Below are positions 7,214 to 15,089 of a stretch of DNA of 31,586 nt, piece after piece. Position 1 is the stretch's first letter. The number at the start of each line of letters is the position of its first letter. Source of the DNA: an uncultured Oscillospiraceae bacterium (GTDB lineage: Bacteria > Bacillota_A > Clostridia > Oscillospirales > Oscillospiraceae); the NCBI GenBank assembly GCA_900757695.1, contig CAAEOU010000167.1:1-31586 (forward strand). The letters run 5' to 3'. The translations under genes were made by a program, and so were the position numbers. The notes under the pieces are model-generated. The model ran no database searches and had not been told where the DNA came from. It was given only the letters and a program-made list of their open reading frames with translations.

Positions 7214-7792
7214 TTATATAAGTTTGCTCTGCTTGTCCAAAGACAGAATCTTTTGGGTTATATTGTGGTAACATACCCTAGAAAAATCACTAGTATCCAC
7301 TCGAATCACATGCTCTCCATAGGAAAAGGTGCGACAAGCCTCAACTGCATTTCGAAAATCATCTAGCGTATCAAAACGGCAACCAGAAACTAGTCCCGGA
7401 TGGCGCTCTACACTGTGATCGCGCATAAGGAAACGTTGATGGATTATCTGCATATCGCCATCAAATACCACCGAAATAACATAGTAACGATACTTTTGCA
7501 CAAGATCTCTTAATTCGGAAGGACATTCCGCTCCAAGGTTACTTTCAAAAATCAACGGCTGTCCGCTTTTCATTATTTCCTCACAAAAGTACCAGGATAG
7601 GCTATATGCCAGCGCACCAAACTTCTGGGTTTCAGATTTGGCTTTTGCATCATAGTGTAGTTTATCAAAAAGAATCTCTTTAACACGGTCCTTGCAAACA
7701 AGCGGAATTCGTAATTCTTCAGATAAATATTTTGCAAAAGTAGTCTTTCCCGCAGCAGGCATTCCAGCGATAATAATAAGTACATGATCCAT
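7214..7792 (-). CDS. P-loop kinase-like ATPase
   Basis: 192 residues. Walker A GMPAAGKTT at residues 10-18. The segment IPLVCKDRVKEILFD (29-43) and LIFESNLG (79-86) match the zeta-toxin / chloramphenicol-phosphotransferase-like kinase group, which phosphorylate small molecules. The substrate cannot be assigned. It could be an antibiotic- or nucleoside-directed kinase. The ATG at 7792 is the first Met before the beta strand. The upstream DNA contains a HIT-family remnant, which suggests the cluster has been rearranged here. Confidence 0.8.
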   Translation of the reverse strand: MDHVLIIIAGMPAAGKTTFAKYLSEELRIPLVCKDRVKEILFDKLHYDAKAKSETQKFGALAYSLSWYFCEEIMKSGQPLIFESNLGAECPSELRDLVQKYRYYVISVVFDGDMQIIHQRFLMRDHSVERHPGLVSGCRFDTLDDFRNAVEACRTFSYGEHVIRVDTSDFSRVCYHNITQKILSLDKQSKLI

Positions 7793-7799
7793 ATGGTTC

Positions 7800-7892
7800 C
7801 TCCAATATAGAGAGCGTGAAAGTGAAATCGTCCTTATAAATCATTTTTGCGGTATGGTCGCTTAATAGCTTGCAAAAAATGCACTGATTCAT
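7800..7892 (-). pseudogene. N-terminal remnant of a HIT-family hydrolase
   Basis: From the ATG at 7892 the frame reads MNQCIFCKLLSDHTAKMIYK and on to about residue 31. CIFCK-----AKxIYxDD is the typical start of HIT (histidine triad) nucleotide hydrolases. The frame then runs on into the out-of-frame start of the kinase gene and stops at 7719; the HxHxH active site is absent. AGGAG precedes the ATG. This is a truncated gene, not a functional enzyme. Confidence 0.6.
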
Positions 7893-7916
7893 GTTGCGGG
7901 TTCTCCTCTGCAATTA

Positions 7917-8468
7917 TTATTTCGGTTTTCTTTCTCTCCACCACTGCTCCAGAATCTCCATCTCGACCCAGTCATGCCACTGCCCGTGCAAACGATAGGA
8001 TTCATGTCTGCGACCATACTCCCGAAAGCCGATTTTCTTGTAGCTGGCGATTGCTCGCTCATTGAAATCCAGCACACTGAGGGAAATGCTGTGCATATTG
8101 AGATAGTCGAAGCCAAAGCCCACCAGCAGCGCCATGGCCTCTGTCCCATAGCCCTTGCCTTGATGCTTCGTGTCACCGATAAAAATTCCAACTCTGGCAG
8201 ACTGGTGCAGCCAGTTGAAATCTCGGATTCCGCAATAGCCCAGCAGGGAATTATCCTCCAGAGAGAAGATTCCAAAGTGATGTTCCTCTCCGCTGTTGTA
8301 CTGCTGAATTCGTTCTTCCTCAGATTCTATACTGGAAAGCTGCGTGGGACTTCCAAGTTGCTGGGTCAGGGAAAGGTCATTTCTCCAGCGGCAAAGCTGC
8401 TCGGAATCTTCCGCTTGCAGCGGGGATAGGTATATTTTCTGACCAATCAGTTTTTTAATGTGTTCCAT
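7917..8468 (-). CDS. RimJ/RimL-type GNAT acetyltransferase
   Basis: 183 residues. IGQKIYLSPLQAEDSEQLCRW at the start, then SLLGYCGIRDFNWLHQSARVGIFIGD, the acetyl-CoA loop KHQGKGYGTEAMALLVGFGFDYLNMHSISLSV, and NERAIASYKKIGFREYGRRHESY. This is the classic RimJ/RimL (Acetyltransf_3) pattern. The group includes ribosomal-protein and diamine (SpeG-like) acetyltransferases, as well as drug-modifying ones. The ATG at 8468 has GGAGGG 8-9 bases upstream; an upstream in-frame Met at 8489 would shift away from that site. The next upstream gene, 8498-9019, is also a RimJ/RimL enzyme, probably co-transcribed (29-base gap). Confidence 0.9.
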   Translation of the reverse strand: MEHIKKLIGQKIYLSPLQAEDSEQLCRWRNDLSLTQQLGSPTQLSSIESEEERIQQYNSGEEHHFGIFSLEDNSLLGYCGIRDFNWLHQSARVGIFIGDTKHQGKGYGTEAMALLVGFGFDYLNMHSISLSVLDFNERAIASYKKIGFREYGRRHESYRLHGQWHDWVEMEILEQWWRERKPK

Positions 8469-8497
8469 GGTAACGTCCCTCCAATACAAGCGGTAAC

Positions 8498-9019
8498 TCA
8501 GTTATGCCGAATCTCATTGCTTAAACGATTTGCTTTTTCATACACGCACTGCATTGCCCCGAACCGTTCTAACTGCCGTACCATGGTAAACCCCAGCCGC
8601 TCCAGCAAGGCTCTGGAACGCGTATTGGCACTCTGGGTTTCTGCCACGAGCGTTTTCAAGTCCAGCGTCTCCTCACAATATCGCAGCACTGCCTGACAGG
8701 CTTCAAAGGCATAGCCATAGCCCCAGAACTCTGGAAGGAACAGATAGGAAAGCTCCTGATATTCCGTTTCATGGTAAGGCGAAATGTCGATGAAGCCAAT
8801 AAACGTGCCATCCAGCAGCGTAACGGCAAAATACCTACTGTCGGATTCCTCGGTAGCCCAGCGCTCCAAACGTTTTTCGGCCCAGTCCGCTGGCACGGGA
8901 CCGCCCAGGAAGGCGCGAACCTGTTCATCGGTGAACAGCGGAAGGGCAGATTGGATGTAGGATTTAGAGAAGCTTCGGATTTGGCAGCGGGGTGTCGTTA
9001 AAATCATTTGGTACCTCAT
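8498..9019 (-). CDS. RimJ/RimL-type GNAT acetyltransferase
   Basis: 173 residues. MILTTPRCQIRSFSKSYIQ, then FIGFIDISPYHETEYQELSYLFLPEFWGYGYAFEACQAVLRYCEE (loop W-G-Y-G-Y-A) and SANTRSRALLERLGFTMV. It belongs to the same subfamily as the gene at 7917-8468 but is clearly diverged from it. The gene starts 56 bases inside the end of the P-loop gene upstream, with AAAGGA before ATG 9019, so the pair is translationally linked. Substrate unknown. Confidence 0.9.
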   Translation of the reverse strand: MRYQMILTTPRCQIRSFSKSYIQSALPLFTDEQVRAFLGGPVPADWAEKRLERWATEESDSRYFAVTLLDGTFIGFIDISPYHETEYQELSYLFLPEFWGYGYAFEACQAVLRYCEETLDLKTLVAETQSANTRSRALLERLGFTMVRQLERFGAMQCVYEKANRLSNEIRHN

Positions 9020-9521
9020 TTATGCATTCCTTTAGAGTTCTAAGAAAATCATCTGCATCTGCTCGGCTTTTGAAAACGTAAATTGTCTTATCCTTGAACT
9101 TATTCAGCCGTGCCAACACCTTCGGACGCTCCCGCTCATTGTATATACGGATAAATTCCTCGAATTCCTCGTCCGGATGCTCAGGATTTTCCACCCACGG
9201 CATATCCGGGCGGGACTTGCCAGCGCGCTGTCGAATGCCCTCCAGACAGATTTCTGTGGGGTAATCCAGAAGGAATACAGTGTCACAGGCGGCAAGGCGC
9301 AGTTCCATGGTACTGCCATAATTCCCATCAATGATCCATCGTGGGAGAGGAAAAATCATCTGCTGCTTTGCAATCAGCGATTCTCTTGCACCGTGGGTTC
9401 TGTCTGCATTCCAATACATCCTGTCAAGGTAGTATAGTGGAATACCTGTTTTTGCGTGCAATGCCCGTGCAAAGGTGCTCTTTCCGCTGCCGGGGCAGCC
9501 AATTATGATGATTTTATTCAT
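8964..9521 (-). CDS. P-loop adenylate-kinase-like protein (FlaR/topology-modulation type)
   Basis: 185 residues. Starts MNKIIIIGCPGSGKSTFARAL with Walker A GCPGSGKS (8-15). Then IPLYYLDRMYWNADRT and WIIDGNYGSTMELRLAACDTVFLLDYP, which match the group annotated as DNA topology modulation protein / adenylate-kinase related. These are small nucleoside- or nucleotide-kinase-like proteins whose substrates are mostly unknown. It lies 9 bases downstream of the S41 peptidase gene and overlaps the next acetyltransferase by 56 bases, so it is part of a tight minus-strand operon. Confidence 0.85.
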   Translation of the reverse strand: MNKIIIIGCPGSGKSTFARALHAKTGIPLYYLDRMYWNADRTHGARESLIAKQQMIFPLPRWIIDGNYGSTMELRLAACDTVFLLDYPTEICLEGIRQRAGKSRPDMPWVENPEHPDEEFEEFIRIYNERERPKVLARLNKFKDKTIYVFKSRADADDFLRTLKECINEVPNDFNDTPLPNPKLL

Positions 9522-9530
9522 GGATTTCCC

Positions 9531-10796
9531 TCACTCCCCTGACCGAACCCGCGCAAACGCAGCAATCGGCGCTTCAAACCGTCCGCAGGCATAATCCGGC
9601 ATGGTTCCCCGCTCCGTATTGCACGTCCCGTCCGGATTCTCCCCGGCCTGCGCGGAAAACCGCACCAAAATCCCCGTATTGGGGAGATCGATCATAACCG
9701 GCGTCACCCCAAGGCCGTCTCCGTCCGTGGCCGTGCCCACCAGCGTGGCCCAGCCCGTTTTCTTGCAGAAGTACGCGAACGACTCCGCCGCAGAATAAAC
9801 CGCATCGTCCACCAGCACCCACCGTTTCGCGGTCAGCAGATTGTCCGGCAGCGTTGCATCCGAATTCAGGCACTCGGTATAGTGGCAAAAATCGGTCAGC
9901 CCCAGCTCGGACACAAATTCCGGGGCCGGATGATCCTCCGGGAGCTGTTCCATGGGCTGATACGCCTGTTCATCGGCAAGATATTGCCGGGTCAGCGCCG
10001 TGTCCCGGACATAGAGCCAGGTGCCCCAGGTGTAGCTGCCGCCAAATGGCGCGACGATGTTCTCGTTCCAATACAGCGTGCTGCCGCCGCGATTGTGGGT
10101 AATGTCAAACACGATGTCGCGCACCTCGTCCTCGGCGTGGGACTGGAAAAAGTCCTGCAAATACTGCTGATCCTGCTGGAGCTTTTCCTGGGCAAAGGAG
10201 CGGATGGTGATGATGATAGTTTTCCGCTGGTCGTCATATTCGGCGAAGATCGTCTCCGAGACCGCAGAATTGGGCGCGGTCTGCTCGGACGCATTGGCCG
10301 GGGCATTCTCATAGAACCGCCGGACGTTCGCCTTCTCCAGCGCATCCTTCCAGCCGCTATCCTCCTGACCCTCTGCGCAATAATACCGGGCCATGCTGTC
10401 GTACACGTCCTTTGACACCACGTTCAGATGGGCAAAGTGATTGCATTTCAGGAACATTTGGCGCAGCGTCTCATAAAATGTCGAAACATCCGGCACCTGA
10501 TTCTGAATCAAATTCCGGGTGTCAGTTTGGATGGCGGCTATGTCAATGCCCTGCTGCTCCAGAATTGGAAAGAACACATAATTCTCCTCCAGCGCCGTCC
10601 AGAGGTAATCGTAATCCTCCAGCAGCTGCTCCGTGGTGATTGGGGCATCCACCGCCTGCACTTGGGATTCCGCCGACAAGACGTGGGATGTGGCAAGCGC
10701 AGATTCAGAGACTGAGGGCGCAGTGGTGGCCTGACAGGCGCAGAGGAGCGAAATCACGATCAATAGTGAGATGCCGCAGCGGATGATTTTGTTCAT
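9531..10796 (-). CDS. S41-family peptidase, lipoprotein
   Basis: 421 residues. The signal peptide ends in a lipobox (LLCAC, lipidated Cys21). The S41 (tail-specific/C-terminal processing) fold is seen in IVFDITHNRGGST (229-240, the DxxxNxGG motif) and in VLVDDAVYSAAESFAYF (327-343), where Ser335 of SAAE is the probable catalytic serine. TLVGTATDGDG (351-361) follows at the usual place. There is no obvious PDZ domain. It would act on the outer face of the membrane, on peptides or proteins. GC-rich compared with its neighbours. Its ATG overlaps the stop codon of the upstream kinase fusion (ATGA), a strong sign of coupling, although the two functions have no evident link. Confidence 0.85.
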   Translation of the reverse strand: MNKIIRCGISLLIVISLLCACQATTAPSVSESALATSHVLSAESQVQAVDAPITTEQLLEDYDYLWTALEENYVFFPILEQQGIDIAAIQTDTRNLIQNQVPDVSTFYETLRQMFLKCNHFAHLNVVSKDVYDSMARYYCAEGQEDSGWKDALEKANVRRFYENAPANASEQTAPNSAVSETIFAEYDDQRKTIIITIRSFAQEKLQQDQQYLQDFFQSHAEDEVRDIVFDITHNRGGSTLYWNENIVAPFGGSYTWGTWLYVRDTALTRQYLADEQAYQPMEQLPEDHPAPEFVSELGLTDFCHYTECLNSDATLPDNLLTAKRWVLVDDAVYSAAESFAYFCKKTGWATLVGTATDGDGLGVTPVMIDLPNTGILVRFSAQAGENPDGTCNTERGTMPDYACGRFEAPIAAFARVRSGE

Positions 10797-11878
10797 AGGT
10801 GCTGCCCTCCTTCAGCACACAACAGGCTTCCACGCAAAGGGCAGCAGGCCATTAGAATTTCACTGACTACATCATCGACGCTTTTCTGATCCGTGTTAAT
10901 TGTGATTCCGGAAATATCGTCCCGAAGAGCGGCAACACATCGCGGAATCTGACGATAACACCAGCAGGTTTCGTCCTCCTTCCGCGCAAGGATTCTCTCG
11001 CCAATCGTTTCCGGGGCTGCATTCAGAATAAAGTGGTGTACCTGGATACCATCTTTTCTAAGATGGTCGATCACCTCGGAATAATATCCGGGGTTCAGAA
11101 TTGTCATGGGGACAATCACGGTTCCGGCATACATCTCGTGGAGCTCTTTGAGAAGCAAATAGGTCATCTGCCGCCATGAGGGATAATCCTGAAAATCATC
11201 CCGCCACAGGCTGTCCGGCTTTGTCTCTCTCACGCAGTTTCCGATCATTTCCGGATCAAATATAAAACTGTCTGCAATGCATTTGTGAAGCGCTTCGGCG
11301 GTGGTCGATTTTCCAACGCCATAGGCGCCGTTAATCCAAACGATCATATTTCCCTCCAATTCTACCGCACCCTGTACATCTGCCAAAATCCGCGTCGCAG
11401 CATCATCCAACGTCATAGTCTGCGTCAAAATTTTCTCCGGAAGATACCCAATATAGTCCTTCTCTTTCCACCAGTCCCGCATGGCCTCCGAGCCAAAATC
11501 CGCCCGGTTGGGCTTTGTCTCATGACGGCGCAAGGTTTCCTCAAAGGGAATGTCATAGTAATAGGCGTGAATGTCTTCGGCGGCGTACTCCGACTGGATG
11601 CAGTGGAATAGCGCCTCATAGGTTTCAGAAAACAGGATACCCTCCAGAATGACATATGCACAGTGCTGCCGCCCATACTGCACCAGATTTATCAGCAGGG
11701 GCACCGCAGGGCCCTTGGTGTCTTTGGCCCAGAGCATATCCCGGCGGATTACGTCCTGAGAAATCACCAGCGTCCCCCGGCCCAGCTTGTGCTGGAGCAT
11801 ATGGGCAAGGGTGGTCTTGCCGCTGCCGGAGTTGCCGCGGAGCAGAATGAGCTTGTGTGGGTTCTGGTCTTGGTTCAC
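10793..11878 (-). CDS. Double P-loop protein: kinase domain fused to a TmrB-like domain
   Basis: 361 residues with two complete nucleotide-binding domains. Domain 1 (residues ~8-170) has Walker A GNSGSGKT (15-22) and resembles small uridine-kinase or zeta-type kinases (VISQDVIRRDMLW, YVILEGILF). Domain 2 (~177-345) has GAYGVGKST (184-192) in the context MIVWINGAYGVGKST, very like TmrB, the tunicamycin-resistance protein of Bacillus, and its AAA relatives. The internal Met178 suggests domain 2 was once a separate gene. Single-domain forms are the usual state, so the fusion is notable. Substrates are unknown; antibiotic or nucleoside-analogue handling is plausible. First gene of the minus-strand operon. 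Confidence 0.82.
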   Translation of the reverse strand: MNQDQNPHKLILLRGNSGSGKTTLAHMLQHKLGRGTLVISQDVIRRDMLWAKDTKGPAVPLLINLVQYGRQHCAYVILEGILFSETYEALFHCIQSEYAAEDIHAYYYDIPFEETLRRHETKPNRADFGSEAMRDWWKEKDYIGYLPEKILTQTMTLDDAATRILADVQGAVELEGNMIVWINGAYGVGKSTTAEALHKCIADSFIFDPEMIGNCVRETKPDSLWRDDFQDYPSWRQMTYLLLKELHEMYAGTVIVPMTILNPGYYSEVIDHLRKDGIQVHHFILNAAPETIGERILARKEDETCWCYRQIPRCVAALRDDISGITINTDQKSVDDVVSEILMACCPLRGSLLCAEGGQHL

Positions 11879-12598
11879 AGTGGATACGCCCCCCTCTACG
11901 GATCAAAATCTTTCGGCTTCATCATATCATAGAAAAGAAAATTCTGTCAATCAAAACAGGTATCAATAATCTTAAAAATGAACGCTCTGTAAACTCTGCG
12001 TTTCATCTCCAGCAGAGCATTGACTTTCCGCTCCACGGATGCTACACTGCATCCTGACATTTAGAAAATCAAGAATATTCATTATATTTGAAGGATTACG
12101 ACTTGAACACCCACACGGGACATCTCCTGTGATGGGTCTATCATATCGTGATCCTTCTTTTGTTTTCGAAAATGTCATCGGGGCATCCCGCATTGAAAAC
12201 TGAATGACCGTCCAATTTGATACAGCTTCGGTAAAGCGGGCCATGACCACACAGCGGATGTGTGAGCCGCCAAGAAGCTGAAAATACGGCGCAGAAAACT
12301 GGGCCAGGAACGTGGTTGGGAAGAACGGCAAACTGAGAGGATAGCGCATCATTTCTTTCGCTTCATTTCATAGAAAGAAAAGCTACATGGGAACCTTGTG
12401 CGATTTCACAGAAGGTTCCCATGCTAAAACTAGACAAATAATGATATAAGAAATCCACAAACCTCTTGGCACGAGTGCCGAGAAGTTCAGCCATTCTCCG
12501 CATCAAAGCAACATTACCGCGGATTCCCTCATTGAGCGCTTTGGGTGAAATCACCGAAAGCGCTCACATCAAATCTTTTCACCAGGAGATGATGAACT
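11879..12598. other. 720-base stretch without a supported gene
   Basis: Two similar ~30-base strings, sharing TCTTTCG, CTTCAT and TCATAGAAA, occur at 11910-11941 and 12354-12381 in the same orientation and bracket ~410 bases. ORFs of 126 and 63 codons on the minus strand have no recognisable domain and poor ribosome sites. It may hold decayed mobile DNA or the lost upstream part of the mobilizable element. Confidence 0.4.
12387..12422. terminator. 11-bp hairpin, possible terminator
   Basis: ATGGGAACCTT (12387-12397) pairs perfectly with AAGGTTCCCAT (12412-12422). The minus-strand continuation is T-rich (TAGCTTTTCTTTC) but no gene is seen to end there, so it may be an element boundary structure instead. 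Confidence 0.35.
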
Positions 12599-12889
12599 AC
12601 GAGTCAAAAACGCCGTATCAATCTTGCATTGTCCCCGGACAATCCGTTGCAGCGAGAAGCACTCGCCGTGCTGACACAGGCCCCGCCCGGAACCCGTACT
12701 ACGTTAATCTGTCAAGCGCTTTGTGAGTACCAGAAGAATGAGGCGTTAGTAGAAAAACTACGGAGTGTAATCCGGGAGGAATTGTCGGGTGCCAGCATCC
12801 AGACAGCGCCAAAAGCGGAGCTGCCCAAGAAAGCTGTGGCGGATAACCGGAAAGCGCTAGATTTCATCCGCAGCTTACAGGGAGATTAG
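12599..12889 (+). CDS. ParR-like small DNA-binding protein with an apparent ACG start
   Basis: 96 residues if read from position 12599: SQKRRINLALSPDNPLQREA, then LTQAPPGTRTTLICQALCEYQ, and a Lys-rich tail ending SLQGD. The N-terminal KRRINLALS-DNPLQREA pattern resembles ribbon-helix-helix ParR-type proteins found with ParM in Firmicute plasmids and mobile elements; this is from memory. No ParM gene is present. AGGAG lies 10 bases ahead of ACG, exactly where an ATG would be expected, and an in-frame stop at 12593 excludes an upstream start. The first standard alternative is TTG at 12629, with no ribosome site, which would remove the conserved strand. Either ACG is used weakly or the gene has lost its start. 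Confidence 0.55.
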   Translation, partial: TSQKRRINLALSPDNPLQREALAVLTQAPPGTRTTLICQALCEYQKNEALVEKLRSVIREELSGASIQTAPKAELPKKAVADNRKALDFIRSLQGD

Positions 12890-12939
12890 CGTGGAGGCGT
12901 ACCATGATAGGTATCAAATTGAGGAAATCTCCCACGATG

Positions 12940-13040
12940 TGTATCACTGTAAGTATGAAATTCGCAAAATTATGCTCGAATCTGTATCACTGTACACACT
13001 CAAACGGCAATTCATTTCAGACATTACGCAATGTACACAC
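12940..13040 (+). repeat. Short direct repeats upstream of mobC
   Basis: TGTATCACTGTA occurs twice (12940-12951 and 12983-12994, 43 bases apart), and TGTACACAC twice (12991-12999 and 13032-13040, 41 bases apart). The spacing near four helical turns suggests binding sites for a small DNA-binding protein, perhaps the ParR-like product encoded just upstream (parC-like) or MobC. Confidence 0.5.
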
Positions 13041-13130
13041 ACATCCCGAAAAGTCGCTTCATCAAGGGCGCTCTTCTATCGGCCAACCGTAAAAACACGA
13101 AAAAGCTGCGATTTAGATGGCAAGCATCGC

Positions 13131-13191
13131 AAAAATGTACATTTTTACTGCTTTCGGGTGTGCCCGAACCCCATATGCCGCCTGCGGGCGG
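13131..13191 (+). other. Candidate origin of transfer (oriT)
   Basis: A perfect 16-base palindrome AAAAATGTACATTTTT (13131-13146) is followed by the hairpin TTCGGG-TGTG-CCCGAA (13153-13168) and a second short stem CCGCC/GGCGG (13178-13191). In MOBP-type elements the oriT is a small inverted-repeat region directly upstream of mobC. The nick site cannot be fixed by eye. Confidence 0.5.
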
Positions 13192-13258
13192 AGAGAAGAT
13201 TGGCTCAGATAGATCCCATGCGATTCAAATTTTCAAAAACAGCAAAGGAGGAATTGCC

Positions 13259-13567
13259 ATCGAAACAAAACACCATATGCACTTTGAAATGACACCGGAG
13301 CAGTACCGGCTGCTATCAGAGAATGCCAAAACCTGCGGCCTCAGCAAACGTGCCTATTTGCTCCGCCTGCTCCAAGGGCATCATCCCATGGCAAGGCAGA
13401 ATGATGAAATGAAAGCACTTCGCCGGGAAATCCATGCCATCGGCAATATCATCAATCAGATTGCCCGCAGCGTCAATGCCGGGATTGCCACTCGGGAGGA
13501 TGTCCAAGAGGCAACGGAGCTGCTGGGTCGTGTTTACGAAAAACTCTATGAAATGGGGCGGCACTGA
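13259..13567 (+). CDS. mobC: MobC-family mobilization accessory protein with an apparent ATC start
   Basis: About 102 residues. MTPEQYRLLSENAKTCGLSKRAYLLRLLQG forms the ribbon-helix-helix DNA-binding part. EMKALRREIHAIGNIINQIARSVNAG is the MobC signature helix. It binds the oriT region and helps the relaxase open the strands. AAAGGAGG ends 7 bases before ATC (13259), the position where ATG would be expected (ATC GAA ACA AAA). The first in-frame ATG is 13277, about 25 bases from that ribosome site. AUC is a very weak start codon, so expression may be low. The stop codon overlaps the relaxase ATG by one base (TGATG), so the relaxase is probably translated by coupling. Confidence 0.85.
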   Translation: METKHHMHFEMTPEQYRLLSENAKTCGLSKRAYLLRLLQGHHPMARQNDEMKALRREIHAIGNIINQIARSVNAGIATREDVQEATELLGRVYEKLYEMGRH

Positions 13568-14973
13568 TGGCGATTACGAAGATTCTATCCCGGAATGACG
13601 GGCTGAAACAGGCCATCGATTATGTGTTGAACGGAGATAAAACGCAGGAGCAGGTTTTAACAGCGCACCTGAATTGTGATCCCGGGTTTGCATACCAGCA
13701 GATGATGGACACCAAGCGGGAGCTGGGCAAGCTGGATGGTCGGCAGTGCTACCACATCATCCAGTCCTTTGCCCCGGGAGAAATTACACCGGAGCTGGCA
13801 CTGCAAATTGCCACAGCGTTTGCGGAGGAATATCTGGCAGGGTATCAGGTGGTCATTGGCACTCACACGGATCGCCACCATATTCATTCGCACATCCTGT
13901 TCAATTCCGTGAATCATGAGACAGGTGAGAAGTACCATTGTTCCAAGAATGAATATTACCAACAAATTCGGGCGGTATCAGACAGATTGTGTCGGGAGCA
14001 CAGCCTTTCCGTCATCATCCAAGGGGATGGGCAGAAATCCATGAGCTACATCGAATGGCTGCGCCAAAGTAAAGGTCAGCCCACCTATCGTTCCATGTTG
14101 GAGGCTGACCTGAAAGCATCCATCGAGGACGCCAACTCCATTGGAGACTTCTTCCGACTCATGGAGCGGAAGGGGTATGAGATCAAGCACGGTAGCCGCT
14201 TGGGCTTCAAGCTCCGAGGACAAGACCATTTTATGTACCCGGAGCGAAAAAATAAGCAGTATTCTGAGGACGGAATCCGTGCGGCCATCAACGGCAATCT
14301 GGATGCTATTTTCATGGGCAAAAATCTCACAGTTACCCACCGGGAGCCGTACAAGCCCTACAAGAAGCACCCGAAATACACCGGATTTCTGGCACTGTAC
14401 TACCACTACCTCTACATTCTCGGAAAAATCGAAAAGCGACAGTACCTGCCTAGGGTCACAGGCAAGATGCGGAAGGAGGTCATGCGATTTGAGCAGCTCC
14501 GAGCACAGTTTCAGTTCCTCAACGAGAATGGTATCGCCACTGAAGCGGATATGCAAGCCCTTGTGGATAAGGCGGAGACTCAAATCAAGACACTCACCAA
14601 GCGGCGAACCATTCTCAATGTGCAAAAGAAAAAGCGCCAGCCCCTATTTCAGGCGCTGACGGAGGAAGAAGCATTGGCTCCTGCCAAACGGCTTTACGAT
14701 CAGGGTCACAGCGGCATGGAGCAGGAGGCCCAGCGGTATATGGAGGCTGTGAAACTGCTGGATGGATGCGGAGAATCCCGTGAAGCTCTGTCCCAGCAGC
14801 AGACAGAACTCTATACCAAGCTGGCGGGCTTGAACCGTGAGCTTCGGCAGGTGCGAAAGCAGATTAAAATGTGTGAGGAAATCCGAACACAGACAGCCGC
14901 AATGCAGGAAAACATCCGGGAAGTCGAAGTATCGGAACGTCAGCGGCAGTCCCGGCACATAGACCGAGCGTGA
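13567..14973 (+). CDS. mobA: MOBP-type relaxase (MobA/VirD2-like)
   Basis: 468 residues. The N-terminal relaxase domain is complete. MAITKILSRNDGLKQAIDYV carries Tyr19, the likely strand-transfer tyrosine. THTDRHHIHSHILFNSVN (99-116) is the metal-binding histidine motif (His105, His107, His109). The C-terminal half is helical and charged, with a coiled coil at about 320-460, probably contacting the coupling protein of a helper element. It nicks one strand at oriT, stays attached to the 5' end and leads the DNA into the recipient. It overlaps mobC by one base. The length is usual for this family and the gene appears intact. Confidence 0.95.
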   Translation: MAITKILSRNDGLKQAIDYVLNGDKTQEQVLTAHLNCDPGFAYQQMMDTKRELGKLDGRQCYHIIQSFAPGEITPELALQIATAFAEEYLAGYQVVIGTHTDRHHIHSHILFNSVNHETGEKYHCSKNEYYQQIRAVSDRLCREHSLSVIIQGDGQKSMSYIEWLRQSKGQPTYRSMLEADLKASIEDANSIGDFFRLMERKGYEIKHGSRLGFKLRGQDHFMYPERKNKQYSEDGIRAAINGNLDAIFMGKNLTVTHREPYKPYKKHPKYTGFLALYYHYLYILGKIEKRQYLPRVTGKMRKEVMRFEQLRAQFQFLNENGIATEADMQALVDKAETQIKTLTKRRTILNVQKKKRQPLFQALTEEEALAPAKRLYDQGHSGMEQEAQRYMEAVKLLDGCGESREALSQQQTELYTKLAGLNRELRQVRKQIKMCEEIRTQTAAMQENIREVEVSERQRQSRHIDRA

Positions 14974-15038
14974 GGCCCACGTTGGCCGTTTGCGGGCTTT
15001 TCATGCTCCATACCACAAGTTATACCGAAAATACATCC

Positions 15039-15063
15039 GCCCCACGTTCCCGCAGCGTGGGGC
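15039..15063 (+). other. Hairpin ahead of the excisionase gene
   Basis: GCCCCACG (15039-15046) pairs with CGTGGGGC (15056-15063) in the leader between relaxase and excisionase. The following AAATTTA is not a proper T-tract. It may slow read-through or protect the xis-int transcript. Confidence 0.4.
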
Positions 15064-15089
15064 AAATTTACCCTCGAAAGGAGAATGCT

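Noticed and set aside
9882..10415. 177-codon plus-strand ORF opposite the S41 peptidase gene
   Set aside because: Shadow of a well-supported lipoprotein peptidase gene.
4633..11878. Integron-like cassette array
   Set aside because: The genes overlap or are tightly coupled, there are no attC-like hairpins between them and no integron integrase.
11972..12352. 126-codon minus-strand ORF as a gene
   Set aside because: No ribosome site, no recognisable domain and atypical composition; left as unexplained DNA.
12891..13292. 133-codon ORF spanning the region upstream of mobC
   Set aside because: It crosses the repeat and hairpin region and overlaps mobC in another frame; composition and lack of a domain argue that the region is regulatory.
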